This document shows, one piece after another, positions 18,271-26,912 of a DNA stretch of 64,000 bases. A program made the position numbers and the translations under genes. The first letter of the stretch is position 1; each line of letters begins with the position of its first letter. The notes beneath the pieces are model-generated. The model did not search any database and was not told the origin of the DNA. It saw only the letters and a program-made list of their open reading frames with translations. The DNA comes from Vibrio salinus (lineage in GTDB: Bacteria > Pseudomonadota > Gammaproteobacteria > Enterobacterales > Vibrionaceae), in the NCBI RefSeq assembly GCF_021272385.1, contig NZ_JAJSDZ010000009.1, positions 930,001 to 994,000 on the forward strand, read 5' to 3'.

Positions 18271-18852
18271 TTAATCTAAATCTTCTGAAAAGGTGAGTCC
18301 TTGCCAGCGTTTGGCTTCTGGATAATCCAGATCGAATTGATCTAAAACGCGAGCGACGATGTGATGCTTAATATCATCGATAGATTTGGGATGGTTATAC
18401 CAGGCAGGCATGGGTGGAATCATCGTAACGCCTTTTTGCGCAAGGGCTAACATGTTCTCTAAGTGAATGGTACTCAGTGGGGTTTCCCTTGGGACTAACA
18501 CCAGCTTTCGGTTTTCTTTCATCACAACATCTGCAGCCCGAGCCACTAACCCTTCTGCATATCCTGCGCGAATACCTGCCAATGATTTCATGCTGCAGGG
18601 GATAATTATCATACCGTCGGTTTTGAATGAACCGGATGAAATCGCCGCTGCCTGATTTGATGAATTGTATGTGACATCTGCAAGAGCACTGATTTCACGT
18701 GCACTGTAGGGGGTTTCTAGTTCAATTGTTGTTTTTGCCCAACGAGACATTACAAGGTGCGTTTCTACATCAGGCATCATTTGTAGTGCTTGTAGCAGAC
18801 TTACCCCCAAAGGAGCTCCGGTAGCGCCAGTCATTCCAACGATAAGCTTCAT
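18271..18852 (-). CDS. UbiX-type flavin prenyltransferase (VdcB/BsdB type)
   Basis: The protein has 193 residues. The FMN-binding start MKLIVGMTGATGAPLGVSLLQAL, then SSGSFKTDGMIIIPCSMKSLAGI and LVLVPRETPLSTIHLENML, are diagnostic of UbiX/Pad1 enzymes. It prenylates FMN to make the cofactor used by the UbiD-like protein encoded 18 bp downstream. It is the first gene of the minus-strand operon and divergent from a marR gene, with two palindromic operators between. Confidence 0.92.
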   Translation of the reverse strand: MKLIVGMTGATGAPLGVSLLQALQMMPDVETHLVMSRWAKTTIELETPYSAREISALADVTYNSSNQAAAISSGSFKTDGMIIIPCSMKSLAGIRAGYAEGLVARAADVVMKENRKLVLVPRETPLSTIHLENMLALAQKGVTMIPPMPAWYNHPKSIDDIKHHIVARVLDQFDLDYPEAKRWQGLTFSEDLD

Positions 18853-18883
18853 ATATTTTCTCTATATCAATCATAACCATATA

Positions 18884-18897
18884 GTTCGTACACGAAC
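18884..18897. promoter_or_regulatory. MarR-type operator 1
   Basis: GTTCGT-AC-ACGAAC is a perfect 14-bp palindrome 31 bp upstream of the ubiX-like start. It is nearly identical to operator 2. Confidence 0.7.
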
Positions 18898-18952
18898 AAT
18901 GTACTTATGCTATGTTGTGATAAAGGGAAAATCAATAGAGATGCATAAAAAA

Positions 18953-18966
18953 GTTCGTCAACGAAC
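18953..18966. promoter_or_regulatory. MarR-type operator 2
   Basis: GTTCGT-CA-ACGAAC has the same arms as operator 1, with centres 69 bp apart in the shared divergent promoter region. Paired sites suggest cooperative repression of both transcripts by the adjacent MarR protein, lifted by a phenolic acid. Confidence 0.7.
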
Positions 18967-19058
18967 CTTTTTATTTTCTAACGGTATCACTGGCTTATAG
19001 ATAAGTATCCTGTGATATAATTTCCGCTAGCAATAAGTAATTTGGGATTATCTACAAA

Positions 19059-19475
19059 ATGCAGTTTGAGTCGGGCCATGGCATTTTCCATTTGATGCGT
19101 AAATTAATTCAAGAACATACAGCAAACTGGCAGAGTGAGGTTTCTGGTCTTACTAAGCCACAATATTCCGTTATGCTTGCTGTATCTTTAAATCCTGGAG
19201 TTGAACAGGGTGAGTTGATGGAGGCATCTGTCTCTACAAAAGCGACATTAGCAGAGATCGTCGGTAGACTGGAAAAACGAGGCTTAATTTATCGCCAAAC
19301 CGGCGAAAAAGATAAACGACGTCGATTTGTCTATTTGACTCAGGACGGTCTCAAATTGCTTGAGCAGGAAAAAGCAAAAGCAAACTATGTTGATAATATT
19401 TTCCTATCTCGTTTATCAAAACAAGAGCAATCAGAGTTTATACGATTATTGAACGTGATAGTGACAAAGCCATAA
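19059..19475 (+). CDS. MarR family transcriptional regulator
   Basis: The protein has 138 residues, typical for MarR. The winged helix (about 45-100) includes LTKPQYSVMLAVSLNPG, STKATLAEIVGRLEKRGLI and the wing KDKRRRFVYLTQDG with the conserved Asp-Arg-Arg signature. It is transcribed divergently from the decarboxylase operon, with two matching palindromes between. MarR proteins near phenolic acid decarboxylases usually sense the aromatic acid; that role is inferred here from context. Confidence 0.88.
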   Translation: MQFESGHGIFHLMRKLIQEHTANWQSEVSGLTKPQYSVMLAVSLNPGVEQGELMEASVSTKATLAEIVGRLEKRGLIYRQTGEKDKRRRFVYLTQDGLKLLEQEKAKANYVDNIFLSRLSKQEQSEFIRLLNVIVTKP

Positions 19476-19481
19476 TACTCA

Positions 19482-19874
19482 CTAAGGCTGATTTGCTCTA
19501 CTGATAAAATCATCTAATAATTCATTAACAAGTGTCTGTGTTATTTTTATTTTTGAACTGTCGGCGTTATCTATATGGATACCGCAGGTGACATTTACAA
19601 CGCAATTAAAGGTAGCGGATAATTTTTGAGCGATATGGTGAGCTAATAAATCTTCTTTGTGGCCTAAGACACACATAACCGATGTTGATGCACTGATTTT
19701 ATCAGGGTTTTCGAGACTGGCTCTGGGTTGTGATAACGCTGATGCGCCAATATGGGCTTTATCCCCTCCTGCAATAACAATGACTAAGTCATTACCCACA
19801 GAGAGAGCCAATAGTTCGATGCTAATGTTATCTTTTTCTTTATACAACGATTGTGAAGATATGAATGGTTTCAT
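19482..19874 (-). CDS. LpdD-like prenylated-flavin chaperone (probable)
   Basis: The protein has 130 residues, with no signal sequence. Key blocks are NDLVIVIAGGDKAHIGASALSQPRASLENP, then SASTSVMCVLGHKEDLLAHHIAQKL and the VVNVTCGIHIDNA segment. The GGDxxHIGA, GHKED and GIHIDN motifs recall the LpdD-like domain family associated with gallate-type UbiD decarboxylases, where LpdD is thought to deliver or mature prFMN. That recall cannot be verified here. It is convergent with marR (6-bp gap) and so part of the same locus but separately transcribed. The fit with UbiX/UbiD neighbours raises confidence. Confidence 0.55.
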   Translation of the reverse strand: MKPFISSQSLYKEKDNISIELLALSVGNDLVIVIAGGDKAHIGASALSQPRASLENPDKISASTSVMCVLGHKEDLLAHHIAQKLSATFNCVVNVTCGIHIDNADSSKIKITQTLVNELLDDFISRANQP

Positions 19875-19958
19875 TTTGTTGAACTCGATTGAAAAAAGGA
19901 TATTAGCATTTTTCTCATTGGTAACGAAATAATAGGAAATTCATCTGCTCACAGTGAT

Positions 19959-20120
19959 TTAGCCCTGAACAGTATGCTCAATACGTTGCGCCATTTGATT
20001 AAACAGTCGGCTCAGATTCGCCACTGCTTCGACTTTGGGAATTGGAGTGCGTTGGGACAATTCGCCCTTACCAAATAGATAGTAAGGTTGCCAACTGGAT
20101 GGTTTCGGGGTAACGTCGTG
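19959..20120 (-). pseudogene. Fragment of a membrane sensor protein (HAMP-like)
   Basis: Without a start codon, 53 codons read HDVTPKPSSWQPYYLFGKGE, then LSQRTPIPKVEAVANLSRLF and NQMAQRIEHTVQG, then stop. The repeated hydrophobic spacing and LFNQMAQRIEHTV resemble the end of a HAMP linker in sensor kinases or chemoreceptors. No kinase or receptor domain adjoins. It looks like a relic of a deleted gene. The rest of 19875-20214 holds nothing I recognise. Confidence 0.4.
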
Positions 20121-20214
20121 CTAGTAGCCCTGTTATGTTCGCCGGGATTTGCCTTTTGAACATTTGTGTTGCTTTATAAATTGTGTGAAGAAATTAAGTG
20201 ATAGATGAGTTTTT

Positions 20215-20652
20215 ATGAAAGATGTAAAGGGTGTATTCCGTAACCTTGAAAAAATGCTGCGTCAGGCAAGCTGGTTTGATGAGGATTGGGAAATCTATAA
20301 CCGGGGCAGCTACTTACAGCTCTATAAACACAGTTGGTTTAACCATAATCAAGGTGGTATTCACTTCGAAACGTTTATCGAAGCACCACAAATAAAACAG
20401 AAATCGTTCCCGGTGTGTATGCATGCCGAGGAAGACTGCCCTGAACAATCTGAGTTCATTCGCCAACTTATCGAATTAGAAGGACAGCGTATATCTGGCT
20501 GGAAGGGATATAAAATGTTGGACAGCAGCTATGGCATCTGCCAGAGAACGTTGCCACTGAATTTTAAGAGTCTGGAGCAGCGGTTATTCGAAGAATTTAA
20601 CCGGCTCCGTACCCTCGAAGCCAGCGTTGAACAAATCTTACTTAAGCTTTGA
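20215..20652 (+). CDS. Conserved-looking hypothetical protein
   Basis: The protein has 145 residues, is soluble and has no signal peptide. It is rich in aromatic residues (ASWFDEDWEIYNRGSYLQLY, HSWFNHNQGGIHFETFIEAP) with alternating strand-like segments, then a helical C-terminus (LEQRLFEEFNRLRTLEASVE). I do not recognise the family. Codon use looks native. It precedes the DUF1289 gene by 31 bp and may share its transcript. Confidence 0.65.
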   Translation: MKDVKGVFRNLEKMLRQASWFDEDWEIYNRGSYLQLYKHSWFNHNQGGIHFETFIEAPQIKQKSFPVCMHAEEDCPEQSEFIRQLIELEGQRISGWKGYKMLDSSYGICQRTLPLNFKSLEQRLFEEFNRLRTLEASVEQILLKL

Positions 20653-20683
20653 TATTGAGCGGACGGAAAGGCAACCAAGAAAG

Positions 20684-20872
20684 ATGAAGAAACAAAAGAG
20701 CCCTTGTATCGATATCTGTGATTTTTCACATGCTAAAGGCTGGTGTCTGGGTTGCGGCAGAACTCGTGAGGAATGTCAGAAATGGAAAACAATGAAACCC
20801 TATGCGGTAAACATTCTTCAAAAAGAGTTGCGTAAGAGAATGTCTCAAATGAATACAGAAGCCGATCATTAA
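20684..20872 (+). CDS. DUF1289 family Cys-rich small protein
   Basis: The protein has 62 residues from the ATG at 20684. KSPCIDICDFSHAKGWCLGCGRTREECQKW contains the four-plus-one cysteine pattern (C-x3-C, C-x2-C, C) and the conserved Gly-Cys-Gly-Arg-Thr block of DUF1289. It is a likely metal-binding protein of unknown function, often near oxidoreductase or photolyase genes. An upstream in-frame ATG at 20627 would overlap the previous gene and is less likely. Confidence 0.85.
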   Translation: MKKQKSPCIDICDFSHAKGWCLGCGRTREECQKWKTMKPYAVNILQKELRKRMSQMNTEADH

Positions 20873-20890
20873 GCCTTTGCTGGGCGCTTG

Positions 20891-22435
20891 TTATGGCTGT
20901 TCGTCACGCCCTCCCTCAAGACTGAGCAAAAACCGCGCACTCGCTTCCTGAATGGCGGTTTTTTTATCGTCATTCATCCGGTCATACGTTTTATACATCA
21001 TCCCCAAACGGGCATTAGTGCGCAATTTTTCCCGGTTTCGGGCCAGAAAATCCCAGTAAAGATAATTAAACGGACAGGCATCCGGGCCCGATTTTTGGGC
21101 TACTTTATACCGGCAATTCCTGCAATAGTCGGACATTTTATGAAGGTAGCCGCCACCGGCAGCGTAAGGTTTACTGGCCAGATAACCGCCATCGGCAAAC
21201 AGGATCATGCCGGACACATTCGGTAGTTCTACCCATTCAAATGCATCGGCATAGACGACTAAAAACCATTCATTGACCTGTTTGGGATCAATGCCGGTGA
21301 GCAGGGCAAAGTTCCCGAGCACCATCAAACGTTGAATATGATGGGCGTAGGCATTGTCGCGGGTTTCCTGTATGCACTGACGCAGGCAGTTCATGTCGGT
21401 GTCACCATGCCAGTAGAAATCCGGTAAATCGCGGGTGGCCTCAAAGTAATTGTGACGGGCATAACCCGGCATAGTAAGCCAGTAGATTCCTCTGACGTAT
21501 TCTCTCCAGCCCATAATCTGGCGGATAAATCCTTCAACGGCATTTAAGGGCGCGTTGCCTTGCGTGTAAGCGTCTTCTGCGGCTTTGATACATTCGATCG
21601 GTAGCAACAACCCTGCGTTGAGGTAAAAACTGAGATGCGAATGGTACATCCAGGGTTCGCCTTCGAGCATGGCGTCCTGATAATCGCCAAAGGACACCAG
21701 TCTCTGTTCAATAAACTGTTCTAAGACAAGCAGCGCCTGCCGACGGGTGACCGCGAAACAGAAAGGTTCCAGTCGGCCAAAGTGAGAGGAAAAATGTCGG
21801 GAGACCAGTTGCATCACTTCCGTGGTGATTTCATCGGGTGGAAAGGTGCTTTGCGCCGGGATATTCAGACCGGTTTTTGGTGGTTTCCGGTTTTCTGCAT
21901 CATAATTCCACTTGCCGCCAACCGGAGCTCCATTATCCATTAAAATATCGTATTGCTGGCGCATTTCACGGTAAAAGTATTCCATTCGCATCTGTTTGCG
22001 ACGACCGGCCCACTCTGCAAACGCTTCTGGCGTACATAAGAATCGCTGGTCCGGGCGAATGTCCACCGGAATGCCCAGTTCAGACGACCAGTTTCGAATA
22101 TCCTGTAACACCCGGTATTCGCCAGGGTGGGTGACCACTATCTGCGCCGGGTGGTATTTTGCAGCCAAGCGTTTGACTTCACCGCGAAAACTGCCGCTGT
22201 TGTCCGGATCATCGAGCTTGACATAGACGACCGGATACCCCTGTTCTGTCAGTTCCCGGGCAAAATGGCGCATGGCTGAAAAGAGGAATGCAATTTTCTT
22301 CTGATGATGTTTGACGTGTGTGGCTTCCTCGCGGACTTCACACATCAGAATCACATCGTCCAACGTATTGCAGCCTTCAAGACTGGAGATTGATTGAGAT
22401 AACTGATCGGCAAAAATAATCCGTAATGTGCTCAA
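20891..22435 (-). CDS. Iron-sulfur bacterial cryptochrome/photolyase (FeS-BCP family)
   Basis: The protein has 514 residues from a TTG at 22435, preceded by AAGGAG and overlapping the TGA of the SDR gene (TTGA); a longer frame from 22459 is less likely. The N-terminal antenna Rossmann domain begins STLRIIFADQLSQSISSLEG. The FAD-binding half contains GFIRQIMGWREYVRGIYW and HHIQRLMVLGNFALL. Four candidate cluster ligands are present: Cys in NCLRQC, and the C-terminal CRNC and ACPFN cysteines, as in PhrB-type (6-4) photolyases with a 4Fe-4S cluster. It repairs UV photoproducts with blue light. Confidence 0.88.
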   Translation of the reverse strand: MSTLRIIFADQLSQSISSLEGCNTLDDVILMCEVREEATHVKHHQKKIAFLFSAMRHFARELTEQGYPVVYVKLDDPDNSGSFRGEVKRLAAKYHPAQIVVTHPGEYRVLQDIRNWSSELGIPVDIRPDQRFLCTPEAFAEWAGRRKQMRMEYFYREMRQQYDILMDNGAPVGGKWNYDAENRKPPKTGLNIPAQSTFPPDEITTEVMQLVSRHFSSHFGRLEPFCFAVTRRQALLVLEQFIEQRLVSFGDYQDAMLEGEPWMYHSHLSFYLNAGLLLPIECIKAAEDAYTQGNAPLNAVEGFIRQIMGWREYVRGIYWLTMPGYARHNYFEATRDLPDFYWHGDTDMNCLRQCIQETRDNAYAHHIQRLMVLGNFALLTGIDPKQVNEWFLVVYADAFEWVELPNVSGMILFADGGYLASKPYAAGGGYLHKMSDYCRNCRYKVAQKSGPDACPFNYLYWDFLARNREKLRTNARLGMMYKTYDRMNDDKKTAIQEASARFLLSLEGGRDEQP

Positions 22436-23154
22436 GGCTGAATCTCCTTTCCGTCCCACGCAAAACAGCGACCGCTTTGTTCTGGCGTCAGGTGATGGAT
22501 GACATTCAGAAGGTGCCGGGCCGATTCTTCCGGGGTAAATAACTGTTTTTCTGATACCTTACTCTGAAAGGGTTGCGATAAGCGGCTATCGACCGTGCCG
22601 GGATGCAGCCCGGCGACAATGGCGTTTTTATTCAGCCTGCCGGTCTCGATTGCGGCATTTTTAATGATCATATTTAAGGCCGCTTTCGAAGCCCGGTAGG
22701 CATACCAGCCACCCAGCCGGTTATCGGAAATACTGCCGACACGGGCAGACAGCACAGCAAACACCGAGCGTTCTTTCCGGTTCATGCGTGGCAAAAAATG
22801 CTTGGCAAACAGGGCGGGGACAATGGTATTAGCCTCAAAGACATCGTGCAGCTTTGCTGCGGTCAGCTCTTTTAACGATTTTTCGGGCATCAGATGTCCG
22901 TGATGCAACAGACCTGTCGCGACCAGCATCAAATCCACAGGGGCAAGCTGTGTTGCTGTTTGTACCGCGGCGTCAATGCTGTTTTCATCAGTATAGTCAA
23001 TGGAGTGTGTTTTGACTCCGGCAAGCGTCGGCTCCGTTCCTTGCCGGGAAAACGCATGAATGGTGGCATCGGGATAGCGTTCAGCGACCTGCCGGATAAA
23101 TGCACTGCCAATGGCACCAGAACTTCCGGTGACGACGATGTTTTTGTATGTCAT
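22432..23154 (-). CDS. Short-chain dehydrogenase/reductase (CsgA-like)
   Basis: The protein has 240 residues. It has the NAD(P) motif TGSSGAIGSAFI at the N-terminus, LMLVATGLLHHG in place of the NNAG strand, a Ser in VLSARVGSI and the catalytic YAYRASKAALNM Tyr-x3-Lys. This group of SDRs often neighbours photolyase genes in vibrios, in my recollection. Its stop codon overlaps the photolyase start, so the two are translationally coupled. The substrate is unknown. Confidence 0.85.
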   Translation of the reverse strand: MTYKNIVVTGSSGAIGSAFIRQVAERYPDATIHAFSRQGTEPTLAGVKTHSIDYTDENSIDAAVQTATQLAPVDLMLVATGLLHHGHLMPEKSLKELTAAKLHDVFEANTIVPALFAKHFLPRMNRKERSVFAVLSARVGSISDNRLGGWYAYRASKAALNMIIKNAAIETGRLNKNAIVAGLHPGTVDSRLSQPFQSKVSEKQLFTPEESARHLLNVIHHLTPEQSGRCFAWDGKEIQP

Positions 23155-23158
23155 GATT

Positions 23159-23263
23159 TCAGCCTATCATCAGCCTGATAAGCCAGGCGAAGACAGACAG
23201 AACGGACACGCTGCCAACCCAAAGGCCTATCAGCCAGAGCCACTGTTTTACTTGTGTATGCAT
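23159..23263 (-). CDS. DUF2474 small subunit-like peptide of the bd oxidase operon
   Basis: The peptide has 34 residues starting MHTQVKQWLWLIGLWVGSVS, with a single membrane helix that ends RLMIG. The ATG at 23263 overlaps the cydB stop as TAATG. Tiny one-helix proteins at the end of cioAB operons (DUF2474) probably act like CydX in stabilising the oxidase. The gene is too short for usual length cut-offs. Confidence 0.75.
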   Translation of the reverse strand: MHTQVKQWLWLIGLWVGSVSVLSVFAWLIRLMIG

Positions 23264-24261
23264 TAGTGATAACCCTCCCCATGTTTGAGTCTTCCGCGGA
23301 ATACCCAGTAAGCGTAGGCGCTGTAGCCGATGATTGTCGGCAATAGAACCACCGTTCCTGCCAGCAGAAACATCTGGCTGTTTGCCGGTGCTGCTGCCTG
23401 AGCATAGGTGAGGGAATACGGGATAATGTAAGGATAAGTGCTGATAGCAAACCCCGCAGCAGAGATCAGAAATAGCCCGATACCATACAGATAGGCGTGG
23501 AACCCTCTGTGCTCCTGCAATGCTTTGAACAGTCGCCAGATAATCAGGACCGCCCCAAACGGAATAGACAGATAAATCAGCGTGTCAGGCAGGTTAAACC
23601 ACCGGCGGTAAATCATCTCATTCGTCAATGGCAGCCACAGGCTGATCACGGCAATACAGATCACCATGCCGGCTCCCCAGCGTTTAGACACGCCTTCATA
23701 GCGGGTAGCCAGATCTTTGGGTAATTTCATCATCAGCCAGCAGCCACCAAGCAGGGTATAGGCACAGATTGTACTGAGCCCGCAGAGCAGCGTGAACGGG
23801 GTCAGCCAGTCAAACCACCCGCCTGAATACGCCCGGCCTTCGATTTCAATGCCCTGAAGTAAGGCGCCTAACATCATTCCCTGCATCACGGTTGCGAGCA
23901 GAGAACCGGTGAAAAAAGCGGTATCCCAGATAAATTTTCCTTTTCTGGTTTTAAACCGGTACTCAAAAGAAACACCTCTGAGTACCAGTCCGAGTAGCAT
24001 GATGATCAACGGAGCATACAATGCCGGCGCGACGACTGAGTAAGCCAGAGGGAATACGGCAAACAAGCCACCCCCGCCCAATACCAGCCAGGTTTCATTG
24101 CCATCCCATACCGGGGCGATGCTGTTCATCATCAGATCCCGCTCGGTTTCCCCGGAGGCTGAGGGAAACAGGATACCGATGCCCAAATCAAAGCCATCAA
24201 GCACGACATAAATCAATACCGCCAGCCCGATAATGCCATACCAAATCAATGCAATATCCAT
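23263..24261 (-). CDS. cydB: Cytochrome bd-type quinol oxidase subunit II (CioB-like)
   Basis: The protein has 332 residues from the ATG at 24261, chosen for the strong AAGGAGG upstream. It starts MDIALIWYGIIGLAVLIYVVLDGFDLGIG and keeps the conserved WDGNETWLVLGGGGLFAVFP. The length is close to CioB (about 335) rather than E. coli CydB (379). With CydA it reduces oxygen using quinol in the inner membrane. The start is 10 bp after the cydA stop. Confidence 0.92.
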   Translation of the reverse strand: MDIALIWYGIIGLAVLIYVVLDGFDLGIGILFPSASGETERDLMMNSIAPVWDGNETWLVLGGGGLFAVFPLAYSVVAPALYAPLIIMLLGLVLRGVSFEYRFKTRKGKFIWDTAFFTGSLLATVMQGMMLGALLQGIEIEGRAYSGGWFDWLTPFTLLCGLSTICAYTLLGGCWLMMKLPKDLATRYEGVSKRWGAGMVICIAVISLWLPLTNEMIYRRWFNLPDTLIYLSIPFGAVLIIWRLFKALQEHRGFHAYLYGIGLFLISAAGFAISTYPYIIPYSLTYAQAAAPANSQMFLLAGTVVLLPTIIGYSAYAYWVFRGRLKHGEGYH

Positions 24262-24271
24262 GAATGCCTCC

Positions 24272-25666
24272 TTAAGACAGCCGGTTTGGGTGCGATGCCG
24301 GTGGGACATCAGAGCCATCAGGCAGATGGTTATCCGGCGGCGTTTCATAGCGGGTCGGAGATTTGCGCATGAGTCTGATCAGATAGAAAAATCCGGCGCC
24401 AAAGACAAACAGGTAAACAATAACAAAAGCTGTCAAAGAGGCGCCGACTGCAGTGGCATCCACAGGTGATGCGGACTCAGCTGTCCGCAGCAGGCCATAC
24501 ACAGTGAACGGTTGCCTGCCGACTTCTGTGGTGATCCAACCGGCCAGCACGGCGATGAATCCTGACGGCCCAAAGGCCACACACAAACGATGAAAACGCG
24601 GAGATTGATATAATTGCCCTTTTTTGCGCAGCCACAGGCTGAACAAGCCAATGGCCAGCATGCCGAAGCCAATCCCAACCATTACCCGAAAACTCCAGAA
24701 GACAATCGAGACCGGCGGATGGTCGGAGGCCGGAAAGGCATCCAGTCCCTGTACTGTACCATTGAGATCATGGGTCAGAATCAGGCTGCCCAGTTTGGGA
24801 ATGGCCAACTGATATTTCATTTCCTGTGCTTCTTCATCCGGGATACCAAACAGAATCAGTGGGGCTCCCTGATGAGATTCAAAATGACCCTCCATGGCAG
24901 CGACTTTCGCCGGTTGATGCTCCAGAGTATTTAAGCCATGCATGTCTCCGGCGAGGATTTGCAGCGGTGTAACAATCGCAGCCATCCACATCGCCATAGA
25001 GAACATGGTTTTGGCCAGTGGATTGTGCGGGGCTTTTAGCAAATGGTAAGCGCCGGTTGCCGCCACAACGAAAGCCGTGGTCAGATAGGCCGCCAGCAGC
25101 ATATGGACCAGCCGGTACGGAAATGAAGGATTGAATATGATCGCCAGCCAGTCCTGTGGCACATATTGCCCGGCGTCGTTGATGGCATATCCGGCCGGGG
25201 TCTGCATCCAGCTGTTCACCGACAGAATCCAGAAGGCAGATAAAAAGGTGCCGAAAGCAACGATACAGGTGGAAGCGAAGTGAAGTTTCCGGCCGACTTT
25301 ATTCATGCCGAACAGCATCACACCCAGAAAACCGGCTTCAAGGAAGAAAGCAGTGAATACTTCATAGCCCATCAGTGGCCCGAGGATCGGCCCGGTTTTG
25401 TCGGCGAACACACTCCAGTTGGTGCCGAACTGATAACTGAGTACAATCCCGCTGACCACTCCCATGCCAAAACTGACAGCAAATATTTTCACCCAGTATT
25501 TATATAACTGGATATATTTATCCTGGTCTGTTTTCAGCCACAACCCTTCCAGCACCGCAAGATATGAGGCCAGGCCAATCGTAAAAGCAGGGAAAATAAT
25601 ATGGAACGAAACCGTAAAAGCGAATTGAAAACGTGCCAGATCGATTGCTAATGTGTCCATCTCCAC
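24272..25666 (-). CDS. cydA: Cytochrome bd-type quinol oxidase subunit I (CioA-like)
   Basis: The protein has 464 residues. Conserved haem and quinol regions are visible: ARFQFAFTVSFHIIFPAFTIG with the haem b595/d His, FGTNWSVF, and GWITTEVGRQPFTVYGLLRT. The region after EGHFESHQGAPLILFGIPD, which corresponds to the Q-loop, is short. Together with DUF2474 and a short CydB, this points to the cyanide-insensitive oxidase (CioAB) branch. It would support respiration at low oxygen or with cyanide or sulfide present. Confidence 0.92.
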   Translation of the reverse strand: MEMDTLAIDLARFQFAFTVSFHIIFPAFTIGLASYLAVLEGLWLKTDQDKYIQLYKYWVKIFAVSFGMGVVSGIVLSYQFGTNWSVFADKTGPILGPLMGYEVFTAFFLEAGFLGVMLFGMNKVGRKLHFASTCIVAFGTFLSAFWILSVNSWMQTPAGYAINDAGQYVPQDWLAIIFNPSFPYRLVHMLLAAYLTTAFVVAATGAYHLLKAPHNPLAKTMFSMAMWMAAIVTPLQILAGDMHGLNTLEHQPAKVAAMEGHFESHQGAPLILFGIPDEEAQEMKYQLAIPKLGSLILTHDLNGTVQGLDAFPASDHPPVSIVFWSFRVMVGIGFGMLAIGLFSLWLRKKGQLYQSPRFHRLCVAFGPSGFIAVLAGWITTEVGRQPFTVYGLLRTAESASPVDATAVGASLTAFVIVYLFVFGAGFFYLIRLMRKSPTRYETPPDNHLPDGSDVPPASHPNRLS

Positions 25667-25963
25667 TCCTCTTAAAGTAACTCTAAACGGGTAGGGTAGA
25701 TTAATATACTGTTAATTTTTGATATAAACAGATTGTAGACACAAAAATAGACATATACAAAGAAATTTAATGTATAAGTATTGATGCATAGTTAGATACA
25801 TTGAAGATAGGATCCCGGCCACGTTTGCGGGAAATATTGTGGAGAAGATGATTTCTTTTTAGTGATTTATCACGGTTAAGTGTAATTTATATACTTAACG
25901 TTCATTATTTCTGTGGATTATTTCACGTTAATATGGGCTCGATGAGGTGGCCATATTAGTACG
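25667..25963. other. Intergenic region upstream of the bd oxidase operon
   Basis: AT-rich with no gene visible. It should contain the cydA promoter. I could not identify a convincing FNR or ArcA box by eye. A remnant tail of the LysR pseudogene lies at its right edge. Confidence 0.4.
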
Positions 25964-26860
25964 TCATGATGCGTATAGCTTTTCCTTAATTTGCTTCCTT
26001 AACCATGCACAAGCAGGGTCATGGTGCTGTCTACGGTGCCAGTACTGATAAACGGTAAATGGTTTTAGGTCTACGGGCGGGCGGTACATTTTCAGTTCAT
26101 ATCGTGTCAGGAAGTGTTCCGCCAGTTGTTTAGGAATCGTTGCCAGATAATCCGTCTTTTCAAGCACCATCGGAATAACCGACATATGCGGTATCCGCAG
26201 CGCGATTTTCCGTGTTAGTGAATAAGCGGCTAGTGCTGTGTCTATATTACTTATTCCTTTCCCCTCCAACGAGAACAGAACATGCGGGATCTCACTGTAA
26301 ATATCCAGAGTTAACTTGCCTTCCCGTTGAGGGTGGTTTTTTCTGGCTAAAGTGACATATGAATCCTCGAATAACTGTTGCTGATAGAGCCCTGCGCCGG
26401 TCAGGTCCGTCGAAATGGTGAGATCGATCCTTCCATCCCTTGGCTGTTCGTACGCATCCGTATGATCAATATGCGTCGTTACCAGTGATAGTTTGGCGAT
26501 TGTTCCTGAAGTAATCTTGTCAGGCTCGGCAGGATGACCGCTCCATAATAATCGCCAAGCATTAGTCTAAAACTGCGAGTGGACTCATCAGTAAAAATGC
26601 TCTCAGATGACAAGCAATCCCTGAGATTATTGAGAGAGTCAGTCACTACGCCCGCTATGGATTCAGAATAGGCGGTTGGTATCATTCCGTCTGTTGTTCT
26701 GACAAACAGTGGATCATTGAGCTTGTTACGCAATCGCTTTAACGCATTACTTACTGCAGGCTGGGTGAGATTTAACCGCTCGCCTGCCAGTGACCAAAAT
26801 GCTCTTTTCAGATAAATGACGCGGATCCGGTTTCTGTGGCTGACATGGATTAGGGCGAGA
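25964..26860 (-). pseudogene. Broken LysR family regulator
   Basis: Three parts are readable on the minus strand. Without a usable start codon, FWSLAGERLNLTQPAVSNAL gives the HTH. It continues in frame through NKLNDPLFVRTTDGMIPTAY to LLQEQSPNYHW at about 26480. The effector domain resumes in another frame as LSLVTTHIDHTDAYEQPRDG through DYLATIPKQLAEHF to the end at 25964. A frameshift near 26490 and a degraded N-terminus make it a pseudogene. It is divergent from the YbaK-like gene. Confidence 0.8.
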
Positions 26861-26912
26861 GGCGGGTTCTGTTTCTATACTTAATACGGGTATGGTAAAT
26901 GCGGAGGTTGAT

